A program made the position numbers and the translations under genes. Positions 44,663 to 51,922 of a stretch of 64,000 bases of DNA are shown here, in pieces. The notes beneath the pieces were generated by a model. It saw only the letters and a program-made list of their open reading frames with translations, made no database searches and had not been told where the DNA came from. This DNA is from an uncultured Cohaesibacter sp. (lineage in GTDB: Bacteria; Pseudomonadota; Alphaproteobacteria; Rhizobiales; Cohaesibacteraceae), in the NCBI RefSeq assembly GCF_963667045.1, contig NZ_OY762934.1:5152501-5216500 (forward strand). Reading direction: 5' to 3'. Numbering within the stretch: the stretch's first letter is position 1; each line of letters begins with the position of its first letter.

Positions 44663-45082
44663 TCAAAGCTGATGCAGGATGATGCCGGATGTTGAGCTTG
44701 AAATCAGTTCGCTGGCGCCGATCCTGTCGTTCAATCGGGCAAGAGCGTTGACGTCCGGTACAGCGCATCGTACGACCGCATCGATGTCGCCGGTCAGGGA
44801 CGCCACTTCCTGCACGCCCTCCAGCTCTGACAGCCAGAGGAGGGCCTTCTCGCAGGGGCGGATGGCGATTTTGACAAACAGGATCGCCCGGATCAGGCTG
44901 TCCTCTGATGGCGATAGTCTGGCATGATAGCCAGTGATCGTCCCGTTTGATTCCAGTCTGGAAATCCTGTCCTGTACGGCAGTGCGCGACAGGCCGATCT
45001 GGCGCCCCAGTTCCGCAGCCGTTATACGTCCATCCCGCTCCAGAATTGCGACTATGCGTTTGTCCGTCTGATCCAACTGCAT
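44663..45082 (-). CDS. Lrp/AsnC family transcriptional regulator
   Basis: A 139-residue regulator with an N-terminal winged HTH ('LDQTDKRIVAILERDGRITAAELGRQIGLSRTAVQDRISRLE', residues 2-43) and a C-terminal RAM/AsnC ligand-binding domain ('ILFVKIAIRPCEKALLWLSELEGVQEVASLTGDIDAVV'). Such proteins sense amino acids or related small molecules as oligomers. It is convergent with the LysE-type exporter and divergent from the cupin gene (111 bases between starts), so the cupin is its most likely local target. Confidence 0.92.
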   Translation of the reverse strand: MQLDQTDKRIVAILERDGRITAAELGRQIGLSRTAVQDRISRLESNGTITGYHARLSPSEDSLIRAILFVKIAIRPCEKALLWLSELEGVQEVASLTGDIDAVVRCAVPDVNALARLNDRIGASELISSSTSGIILHQL

Positions 45083-45193
45083 TTCCCTCGATTGGCAGGC
45101 GCATTCCGTCGGAACGCAAGTTTCCTACTCTGTTCTTTGCTCTTATCATGCTCGCAGGTTGGCAGAAAGTCCCCGATGAACAGAGGTTGGCAT

Positions 45194-45505
45194 ATGAGAA
45201 AGGTCACTGCGAGTGCATTCACCGGTACGAGGGCATGGGATGCTCTGGATATCGAACGGATTGATGATGCTACTATACGTCTTCACTGGACGGATGCGCC
45301 CTATCAATGGCATGTCAATGACGGCCCCGAGGTTTTTGTGGTTCTGGATGGGGTGGTCGAAATGCATATTCGTCGGGACGGTGTCGAAGAAGTCCTGCGA
45401 TTGAGGGCAGGGGACATTTTCCATGCTGAAGATGGCGATGAGCATTTCGCCAGCCCGGATGGCCCGGCCCGGATCCTAGTGATCGAGAAGGCAGGAAGCA
45501 TCTAG
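45194..45505 (+). CDS. Cupin domain protein
   Basis: A 103-residue single-domain cupin with the jellyroll pattern 'YQWHVNDGPEVFVVLDGVVEMHIRRDG' (about 37-63) and 'LRAGDIFHAEDGDEHFASPDG' as the second motif, giving a plausible set of His/Glu metal ligands. Function is unknown. The ATG at 45194 follows an AGAGG site and gives a sensible length; the frame is open upstream to 45092, but that stretch would overlap the regulatory region shared with the divergent Lrp gene. Confidence 0.78.
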   Translation: MRKVTASAFTGTRAWDALDIERIDDATIRLHWTDAPYQWHVNDGPEVFVVLDGVVEMHIRRDGVEEVLRLRAGDIFHAEDGDEHFASPDGPARILVIEKAGSI

Positions 45506-45727
45506 GCTTGAGACTTGCGTCCTTTGCTTCTCGTGCCCTTGGCTTTTCAGGCGAGGCTGGCTGGCAGGCAAGAGCGCCTTGCGGGTTCTTTTTTTCGTTT
45601 TGCTGCCCATTTTTCCCAATTCAGCGCGATATCACCACCTTCTGGTCAGACCTGATCGGAAGGTTTTTTGTATGGATTTCAATTCCCTGGGTGCATTTGG
45701 CGTCCACCTCGCGTCTCCATCATTATC

Positions 45728-45753
45728 GTCAAACTGTAATATTGTTTGACAAT
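45728..45753. promoter_or_regulatory. Palindromic operator candidate before dctP
   Basis: Two overlapping inverted repeats: GTCAAAC (45728-45734) with GTTTGAC (45744-45750), and ATTGT-TTG-ACAAT (45741-45753). The second fits the TNGT...ACNA style of FadR-subfamily GntR operators and covers the -35 hexamer of the dctP promoter, so a repressor bound there would block transcription. The GntR gene at 47063 is the obvious candidate. Confidence 0.45.
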
Positions 45754-45774
45754 CTTTCAATTTTTCAATATGAC
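45746..45774 (+). promoter_or_regulatory. Sigma-70 promoter of the TRAP cluster
   Basis: A perfect TTGACA (45746-45751), a 17-base gap, and TATGAC (45769-45774). The dctP ATG is about 54 bases downstream of the -10, with GGAGGAA as ribosome site. Confidence 0.6.
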
Positions 45775-45827
45775 ATTCATATCGTTTGATAGCGATCGAA
45801 TTCATGGGAGTTTGGAGGAACAATATC

Positions 45828-46862
45828 ATGAAGAAATTTTTGAGCTTGTCGGCGCGCCTGCTGGGGGCGACGGCCATGGCAGCCTGTCTGGGGGGAGCCG
45901 CCGAGGCTGCCAAGACATCTCTGACAATTGCCACGACGACAACGGCGGAATCCACGACGGGTGAACTCATCAAGCAGTTCGAGAATGACGTGCGCACTAT
46001 GGGTAACGGGGAGATCGACGTCGAGATCTACTATTCCGGCTCGCTGGTCAAATCGTCCGAGACCTTTGATGCTGTGCGCAATGGTGTGGCCAGCTGCGAC
46101 ATGACCAACGGCAGCTACCAGACAGGCAAGAACCCCGCCTTTCAGTTTGTTGCCGATGTCATGGGTGGCTATGACAATCCGCTTCAGTTCATGTCATGGA
46201 TCTATTATGGCGGTGGCAAGCAGGCCATCAACGAATTGTATAACAGCTACAATATGCAATTCGTTGGGGCCTTCATGGGTGGCCAGGAATCGCTGGTGTC
46301 CTCACGTCCGCTGAATGGCGTGAAGGATCTGGAAGGCTTCAAGTTCCGTTCTCCTCCGGGGATGGAATCGGAAATCTTCGCCTCTCTGGGTGCCAAGCCG
46401 GTTGTCATGGATTTCAACGAGATCTTCACTGCGCTCGAAACCAAGATCATCGATGGTGCGGATGCTTCAACCCTGACCAACAACTATCGTCTGGGGCTGT
46501 ATGACGTGGTCAAGGAGACCACCTATCCGGGCTTCCATTCCATGTCTGCCGACCATCTGGCCTGCAACAAGGATGTCTGGGATGCCATGCCGGAAGCACA
46601 TCGTCTCATTCTCGAGACTGCCATGCAGAAGCTTTCCATGAACCTGATGATGAAGACCCTTGTGCTGAATGGTGAGGCCGCTGCCAAGTCTCCAGAGGCT
46701 GGTGTAACGCTTCACAACTGGTCGGCCGAGGATCGCGCCACATTCCGAGCAGCTGCCAAGGCTCGCTGGCTGGAGTGGGCCAAGAAGACCCCGGAAACCG
46801 ACAAGCTTGTCAAGAGCCACATCGAGTTTCTTGATCGAATCGGTCTGGGAGACAAGAAGTAA
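45828..46862 (+). CDS. dctP: TRAP transporter solute-binding protein (DctP)
   Basis: A 344-residue periplasmic binding protein of the DctP family with a signal peptide ending near 'GGAAEAA' (about residue 26). TRAP binding proteins capture carboxylate-bearing ligands. The conserved Arg that pairs with the ligand carboxylate is probably in 'LEGFKFRSPPGMESEIF' (about 165-181), followed by 'PVVMDFNEIFTALETKIIDGADASTLT', another family hallmark. The ligand cannot be read from sequence, but the dehydratase downstream suggests a sugar acid. A strong promoter and GGAGGAA site precede the ATG. gntR, dctQ and dctM follow. Confidence 0.92.
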   Translation: MKKFLSLSARLLGATAMAACLGGAAEAAKTSLTIATTTTAESTTGELIKQFENDVRTMGNGEIDVEIYYSGSLVKSSETFDAVRNGVASCDMTNGSYQTGKNPAFQFVADVMGGYDNPLQFMSWIYYGGGKQAINELYNSYNMQFVGAFMGGQESLVSSRPLNGVKDLEGFKFRSPPGMESEIFASLGAKPVVMDFNEIFTALETKIIDGADASTLTNNYRLGLYDVVKETTYPGFHSMSADHLACNKDVWDAMPEAHRLILETAMQKLSMNLMMKTLVLNGEAAAKSPEAGVTLHNWSAEDRATFRAAAKARWLEWAKKTPETDKLVKSHIEFLDRIGLGDKK

Positions 46863-47062
46863 ACCGGCCGGTATTGGTTCTTTCGGCTGATGTCCGATTT
46901 CAGGGGGATGTCAGCCGGTCTGGCTTGAACAGTGTTCTCACCTTGTCGATATTTGCAATGTTGTGGTCTACAGGTAAGCATTGTATTGGTTCTCAACTCC
47001 TTGTCCCAACTCCTGTTGGACTCGGGCGAGGTTGACGATCACCGAAAGGTTGGCGAGGGAAC

Positions 47063-47869
47063 ATGTCCAAAGATATCAAGCAGAAATTGGCAATCAGTCC
47101 GGCAGCAGCGCCATTGCCACGCTATCGCGTTGTTGCTGATCAGATCGCCGAGCTTATTCGACAGGGTGCGCTCGAGCCAGGGCAGAAGATGCCACCGGAT
47201 GTAGAATTGGTGGAGCTGTTGCAAGTCAGCCGCCCCACCATTCGCGAGGCCATGATATCTCTTGAAATGATGGGATATGTGGAAACACGATTTGGATATG
47301 GAGCATTTGTTGCCCAACGATTGCCGGCAAAAGGGCTGGGACTGATCGACAATTGCAGTTTTTCCGAACTGGTCGAAGCCCGCTACTGGTTTGAAGCCGA
47401 CATCGCTGCGGTTGCGGCCCTGACAATTTCCAAAGAGAAGCTCGCCGAATTGCGGGACATTCTGGAAAGAATGAAAGAACCGGATCTGCCTGTTCAGGAA
47501 CTGGACACCTATGATTTCGACTTTCACATGGGAATCGCGCAATCGACGCAGAACAACATGTTCATTTCCATCATGGACCAGCTCTGGAGCGTACGTGAAC
47601 GCTTTCCGAACTGGGCCCGTATCCGGCGCCAGATTCTCGGTGCCAAGGAAAATATCGTGGCCGTGCAGAAGGAACATGAAGTCATTCTGGAGGCGCTAGA
47701 AGCGCGGGATCCTGCTGCCGCTCACAGAGCCATGCAGATCCATTGCAAGAGTTTCGGTGTTCCCTTCCTTGAGGAAGGGCTTGAAGGGGTGAATGCGTCT
47801 GACAAGGATGACATTGTCCTCACGATCATGAACCGCCTGCACTCTCTGGAAGACTTGAAAAAGGAGTGA
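47063..47869 (+). CDS. GntR family regulator, FadR subfamily (FCD domain)
   Basis: A 268-residue regulator. The winged HTH covers about residues 20-90, with 'IAELIRQGALEPGQKMPPDVELVELLQVSRPTIREAMISLEMMGYVETRFGYGAFV'. The C-terminal FCD ligand-binding domain shows likely metal ligands: Asp and His in 'TYDFDFHMGIAQST', and two His in 'EHEVILEALEARDPAAAHRAMQIH'. FCD regulators often sense sugar acids or carboxylates. It lies between dctP and dctQ, and a candidate operator overlaps the dctP promoter. GAGGGAAC precedes the ATG. It is most likely the repressor of this cluster. Confidence 0.9.
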   Translation: MSKDIKQKLAISPAAAPLPRYRVVADQIAELIRQGALEPGQKMPPDVELVELLQVSRPTIREAMISLEMMGYVETRFGYGAFVAQRLPAKGLGLIDNCSFSELVEARYWFEADIAAVAALTISKEKLAELRDILERMKEPDLPVQELDTYDFDFHMGIAQSTQNNMFISIMDQLWSVRERFPNWARIRRQILGAKENIVAVQKEHEVILEALEARDPAAAHRAMQIHCKSFGVPFLEEGLEGVNASDKDDIVLTIMNRLHSLEDLKKE

Positions 47870-47979
47870 TCGCAGCCCCTGAAGAATGAAGTCTGGTCTT
47901 CATTCCTGCGACCGTCCGTCATCACCCGGCTGCGGGCCCTTCAAAGGACCGGCCTGTTGCCACAGAGGAGGAATGTGAG

Positions 47980-48498
47980 ATGGCAAATTCTCACAAGGAC
48001 GTTGGAAAAAAACGGTCGCCGATAGACAGTCTGTCGTCCCTCTTGGGGCTGGTCAGCATGTGGGGCGTTCCCGTCGTTGTTTGCGTGATCTTCTACGAAG
48101 TCACCATGCGCTATGTCTTTGTCAGCCCCACCTTGTGGGCCAACGAGTTGTCGCTGTGGATCTGTGGTGGCATCTATCTGCTGGCCGGGGTCTATGCGAT
48201 GCGCAAGCGGTCGCACATCCGGATCACCATCATCTATGATGTTGCACCTCGCTGGCTGCAGCATGTTTTTGATCTCATTTCGGTCGCTCTGCTTGGTGTC
48301 TATGTCATGGCGCTCGTCTGGGGCAGCTACACCGATGCCGTCCGCAAGCTGATCTCGTGGGAAACCTTCGGAACGGCCTGGGATCCACCCATCCCGGCAA
48401 CGCTCAAGCCGCTGCTGCTGATCAGTTTCGTGCTGATCGTCGTGCAGGCCATATCCAACCTGATCATGGACTGGAAGGACGGTGAAAGCGAAAGCTGA
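47980..48498 (+). CDS. dctQ: TRAP transporter small permease (DctQ)
   Basis: A 172-residue integral membrane protein with four hydrophobic segments, the DctQ layout. The 'FYEVTMRYVFVSPTLWANELSLWICGGIYLLAGVYAMRKRSHIRI' region (about 36-80) is the characteristic conserved part. It pairs with DctM in the sodium-dependent TRAP permease. GAGGAGG lies before the ATG. It is followed by dctM after 133 bases. Confidence 0.92.
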   Translation: MANSHKDVGKKRSPIDSLSSLLGLVSMWGVPVVVCVIFYEVTMRYVFVSPTLWANELSLWICGGIYLLAGVYAMRKRSHIRITIIYDVAPRWLQHVFDLISVALLGVYVMALVWGSYTDAVRKLISWETFGTAWDPPIPATLKPLLLISFVLIVVQAISNLIMDWKDGESES

Positions 48499-48631
48499 TC
48501 CGGCCCTTGATACTCCAATTCATTCAACCAGAATTCAGAAGACCGTTTCCGGACTGCGACCCTGCACCTGATTGATGCGCAGGGAGCCGTCAACGGGAGA
48601 GCTGTGTCTTCTCATCAAAGGAGCCAGAGCT

Positions 48632-50227
48632 ATGGACGCGGGTTTGATCTCGGCCGTATTGCTGATGGGAATGTTGTTTCTTCTCGCAATCGGTATGCCA
48701 CTAGCATTTGCATCCGGTGTGCTCGCTGTCGCCGTCATGGCAATGAAATTCGGCGTGGGCATGCTTTTCAGTCACTTCGGCATGGGGCCACTCAATATCC
48801 TGGCGCAGCGCATTTATGGTGTTCTGACCAACTATGCGCTGATTTCCGTGCCGCTCTTCATCTTCATGGCCCTGATGCTTGAACGATCCGGCATCGCCAG
48901 GGACATGTACAGCAGCCTCAACATGTGGCTGTCGCGAACCCGCGGCGGGATCGCGATCGTTACCTCGATCATGGCCATTGTCATGGCCGCGATGTCCGGC
49001 ATCATCGGCGGTGAGGTTGTTCTGCTTGGTCTCATCGCCCTGCCTCAGATGCTGAGGCTTGGCTATAATCAGAGCCTTGCCATCGGCACGATCTGCGCCA
49101 GCGGCACGTTGGGAACGATGATCCCGCCGTCTATCGTGCTGATCATGTACGGGCTGGTGACGGAAACCTCGATCCACTCGCTGTTCAAGGCTGCCTTCTT
49201 TCCCGGCTTCATGCTGGGCGGCTTCTACATCGTCTATATCATCATCAGGACACGGCTCAATCCGTCTCTGGCGCCACTGCCGGAAATGGACGAGGACCAG
49301 CTGGCCGGGCTTGAAAAGACCAAGTGTTTCGTCACCCTGCTTGGCTGGATGCTGGCGGTGTGGGGGCTGGGGCGTCTGGTTCATGGCGCAGCCATCGAGA
49401 TCCAGAACGGCTTTGGTGGCCTGAGGCCGGAAGAGTATCTGCCTTATTCCATGCAGGAGCATCTGGTTTCCCTCATCGCACTGCTAATCGGGCTTGCCGG
49501 AACGCGGCTGGTGTTTGGCCAGACGATCATCGCCGAAACATGGCGGATGTCGAAAGGTCTTGTCGCCCCCTTCATCATCGTCGGCGTGGTGCTGGGCTCC
49601 ATTTATGGTGGCATCACCGGCATCACCGAAGCTGCTGGCATGGGCTCGATCATCGTTCTGCTGATCGTGGCCATCCGCAAGGAGTTGAATTTCGGCCTCA
49701 TCAAGCAGGCAGCGAGCCAGACTTTCATCTCGACCGGTTCCATCCTGTCGATCACCATGGGTGCCACTGCGCTGGCCGGGGCCTACACCATGGCGGGTGG
49801 GCCGACCTATATCGCCAATCTCATCATTGGCGCTGACATGCCGACCTATGGTGTGCTGCTCATCATGATGGTGATCTTTCTGTTCCTCGGTGCTTTCATG
49901 GACTGGGTCGGTATCGTGTTGCTGGTCATGCCGGTGTTCCTGCCGATTGTCGTGGAGCTGCCACGCGCCGAGCTCGGCCTGCTTGGGCCGATGGTCGATC
50001 AGGCGTCCATGGTACCGATCTGGTTCGGTGTGGTCTTCACTGTGGCCATGCAGGTGGCCTTCCTGTCGCCGCCGTTCGGTCCCGCCGCCTTCTTCCTGAA
50101 GTCCGTTGCTCCACCGCACATCACTTTGCCTGACATTTTCAAGGGCTTCGTCCCCTTCATCGGCATCCAGATCCTGGTTCTGCTGCTGGTGCTCTTCTTC
50201 CCCGAGCTGACAATGCTCTTTCACTGA
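48632..50227 (+). CDS. dctM: TRAP transporter large permease (DctM)
   Basis: The 531-residue transport subunit has about 12-13 hydrophobic segments. It carries DctM hallmarks such as 'LISVPLFIFMALMLERSGIARDMYSSL', 'GIIGGEVVLLGLIALPQMLRLGYNQSLAIGTICASGTLGTMIPPSIVLIMYGLVTETSI' and 'GCFMDW'-like 'GAFMDWVGIVLLVMPVFLPIV'. The protein is about 100 residues longer than the typical 430-residue DctM because of an insertion in the middle (about residues 215-300), seen in the longer DctM subclass. ATG at 48632 with AAAGGAG upstream; the 20 codons above are not used. Confidence 0.93.
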   Translation: MDAGLISAVLLMGMLFLLAIGMPLAFASGVLAVAVMAMKFGVGMLFSHFGMGPLNILAQRIYGVLTNYALISVPLFIFMALMLERSGIARDMYSSLNMWLSRTRGGIAIVTSIMAIVMAAMSGIIGGEVVLLGLIALPQMLRLGYNQSLAIGTICASGTLGTMIPPSIVLIMYGLVTETSIHSLFKAAFFPGFMLGGFYIVYIIIRTRLNPSLAPLPEMDEDQLAGLEKTKCFVTLLGWMLAVWGLGRLVHGAAIEIQNGFGGLRPEEYLPYSMQEHLVSLIALLIGLAGTRLVFGQTIIAETWRMSKGLVAPFIIVGVVLGSIYGGITGITEAAGMGSIIVLLIVAIRKELNFGLIKQAASQTFISTGSILSITMGATALAGAYTMAGGPTYIANLIIGADMPTYGVLLIMMVIFLFLGAFMDWVGIVLLVMPVFLPIVVELPRAELGLLGPMVDQASMVPIWFGVVFTVAMQVAFLSPPFGPAAFFLKSVAPPHITLPDIFKGFVPFIGIQILVLLLVLFFPELTMLFH

Positions 50228-50320
50228 TCCTGACGAACAATCGGGCCGACTCGATACAGAACCGGTCCGGCCTCCAGCCGCCATTGCGGCGCTGGTCTCT
50301 CAACATCAATGAGGTTTAAA

Positions 50321-51631
50321 ATGGCAACCAGAATTACAAATGTCGTTGTTCGCGATATCCGCTTCCCAACGTCGCGCAATCTCGATGGCTCGGACGCCAT
50401 GAATGCGATTTCCGACTACTCGGCCACCTATGTAACGCTACAGACCGACAGCGGTCTTGAAGGCTGTGGGCTGACCTTCACCATTGGCCGTGGCAATGAT
50501 CTGTGCGTCGTTGCCGCGCGGGAGCTGGCGGAGATGTTCGTCATCGGTCAGACGCTTGAGGACATCACGGCAAATTTCGGTGCCTTCTGGCACAAGCTGG
50601 TGGCCGGTGACTGCCAGCTGCGTTGGGTCGGCCCGGAAAAGGGGCTGGTACATCTGGCAACCGCTGCGCTCGTCAACGCGCTGTGGGACATGTGGGCCAA
50701 ATCGCAAGGCAAGCCGGTCTGGAAAATGCTCGTCGACATGAGCCCGGAAGAGCTGGTGCGCTGCGTCGACTTCACCTATATCTCCGATGTTCTTACCCCC
50801 TATGAAGCCATCGGCCTTCTGCGTAAGGCACAGCCGGGCAAGGCTGCTCGCGAAGCCGAGATGCTGGAGAAAGGCTTCCCGGGATACACCACTGCGGCTG
50901 GCTGGCTTGGCTATTCGGAAGAGAAAATGCGTCGTCTGGCCCGTGAAGCTGTGGCGGAAGGCTGGACCCATCTCAAGCAGAAGATCGGTGCCGACATCGA
51001 TCAGGACGTTCGCCGTGCCCAGATCCTGCGCGAGGAACTGGGCTGGGATCGTCAGCTGATGATGGATGCCAACCAGAACTGGGATGTGGATCAGGCTGTC
51101 GAGAACATGCGCCGTCTGGCCGAGTTCAACCCGCTGTGGATCGAGGAACCGACCAGCCCGGATGACGTTCAGGGCCATCGGGCCATCAAGGATCGCATCA
51201 GCCCGATCGGGATCGCCACCGGCGAGCACGCCCACAACCGCGTGATGTTCAAGCAGTTCTTCCAGGCTGGCGCCATGGATTTCTGCCAGCTTGATCCGGC
51301 GCGCCTTGGTGGCGTCAACGAAGTGCTGGCCGTTTTGCTGATGGCTGCAAAGTTCGGTGTGCCGGTCTGTCCGCATGGCGGCGGGGTAGGGCTCTGCCAG
51401 TATTCTCTCAACATCGTGCTGTTCGACTATATCGCAGTGACCGGTTCGCTGGAAAACCGAGTGCTCGAGTATGTCGACCATCTGCACGAGAATTTTGAAG
51501 AGCCGCTGACCGTCAAGCGTGGCCGTTATTATCCAAACCCGCTTCCCGGCTATGGCGCGACCATGAAGCTGGCTTCGCTGGATCGCTTTGAATATCCGAT
51601 CGGCGCTGAATGGGCTGAAGAAGCCAAATAG
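50321..51631 (+). CDS. L-fuconate dehydratase-type enolase-superfamily enzyme
   Basis: A 436-residue member of the mandelate racemase/muconate-lactonising family that matches the L-fuconate dehydratase (FucD) subgroup. The KxK pair is Lys219/Lys221 ('HLKQKIG'); metal ligands are Asp249 ('MDANQNW'), the Glu of 'WIEEPTSPDD' and the Glu of 'ATGEHAHNR'; the catalytic His is in 'VCPHGGGVGLCQYS'. FucD converts L-fuconate to 2-keto-3-deoxy-L-fuconate. Close relatives may act on other acid sugars, so the substrate is probable, not proven. It sits 93 bases downstream of dctM and is convergent with nrdJ. The start ATG 50321 follows GAGGTTT. Confidence 0.85.
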   Translation: MATRITNVVVRDIRFPTSRNLDGSDAMNAISDYSATYVTLQTDSGLEGCGLTFTIGRGNDLCVVAARELAEMFVIGQTLEDITANFGAFWHKLVAGDCQLRWVGPEKGLVHLATAALVNALWDMWAKSQGKPVWKMLVDMSPEELVRCVDFTYISDVLTPYEAIGLLRKAQPGKAAREAEMLEKGFPGYTTAAGWLGYSEEKMRRLAREAVAEGWTHLKQKIGADIDQDVRRAQILREELGWDRQLMMDANQNWDVDQAVENMRRLAEFNPLWIEEPTSPDDVQGHRAIKDRISPIGIATGEHAHNRVMFKQFFQAGAMDFCQLDPARLGGVNEVLAVLLMAAKFGVPVCPHGGGVGLCQYSLNIVLFDYIAVTGSLENRVLEYVDHLHENFEEPLTVKRGRYYPNPLPGYGATMKLASLDRFEYPIGAEWAEEAK

Positions 51632-51648
51632 CCGTATCGTCTGGGACA

Positions 51649-51695
51649 TGGTGGCGGGGCAGGGCCTGAAGGGTCTTTGGGTCCTGTCGCCACCA
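51649..51695 (+). other. Long hairpin after the FucD-type gene
   Basis: TGGTGGCG (51649-51656) pairs perfectly with CGCCACCA (51688-51695), with further CAGG/CCTG pairing inside. There is no T run, so it is not a plain terminator; it may be a structured 3' leader or trailer. Confidence 0.35.
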
Positions 51696-51814
51696 ATCCG
51701 GTTCCCTCCCCGGAGCGTCAGTGTATCGGCGGGCGGATCTTCTGATCCTGTCACAATGATGCGCTGACCGCTCGGTGGAGGTGGGACCTGGAGAGCAAAC
51801 CCGGATCACCCCAT

Positions 51815-51854
51815 AGAAAAGCCGCCGACCCTTGCAAAGGTCGGCGGCTTTTCT
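51815..51854. terminator. Bidirectional terminator between FucD-type gene and nrdJ
   Basis: A perfect 16-bp stem (arms 51815-51830 and 51839-51854) with an 8-base loop, between convergent ends; both outer arms are A- or T-rich. Confidence 0.85.
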
Positions 51855-51922
51855 GTTTCTGTTTCAGGTTGCCAAGGTCCGGCGCCAGTCCATAGGGGGC
51901 GCCAGAGCCTCAGATCCTGTGA

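Larger units (their letters stand above)
45506..45827. other. Intergenic region upstream of dctP
   Basis: 322 bases. The last 100 hold a strong promoter and overlapping palindromes (listed separately). The first half is unremarkable apart from a T-rich patch near 45590-45625. Confidence 0.55.

Noticed and set aside
46863-47062. Attenuating hairpin between dctP and gntR
   Set aside because: ACCGGC and GCCGGT complements exist but are separated by about 45 bases with only patchy inner pairing; not strong enough to list.
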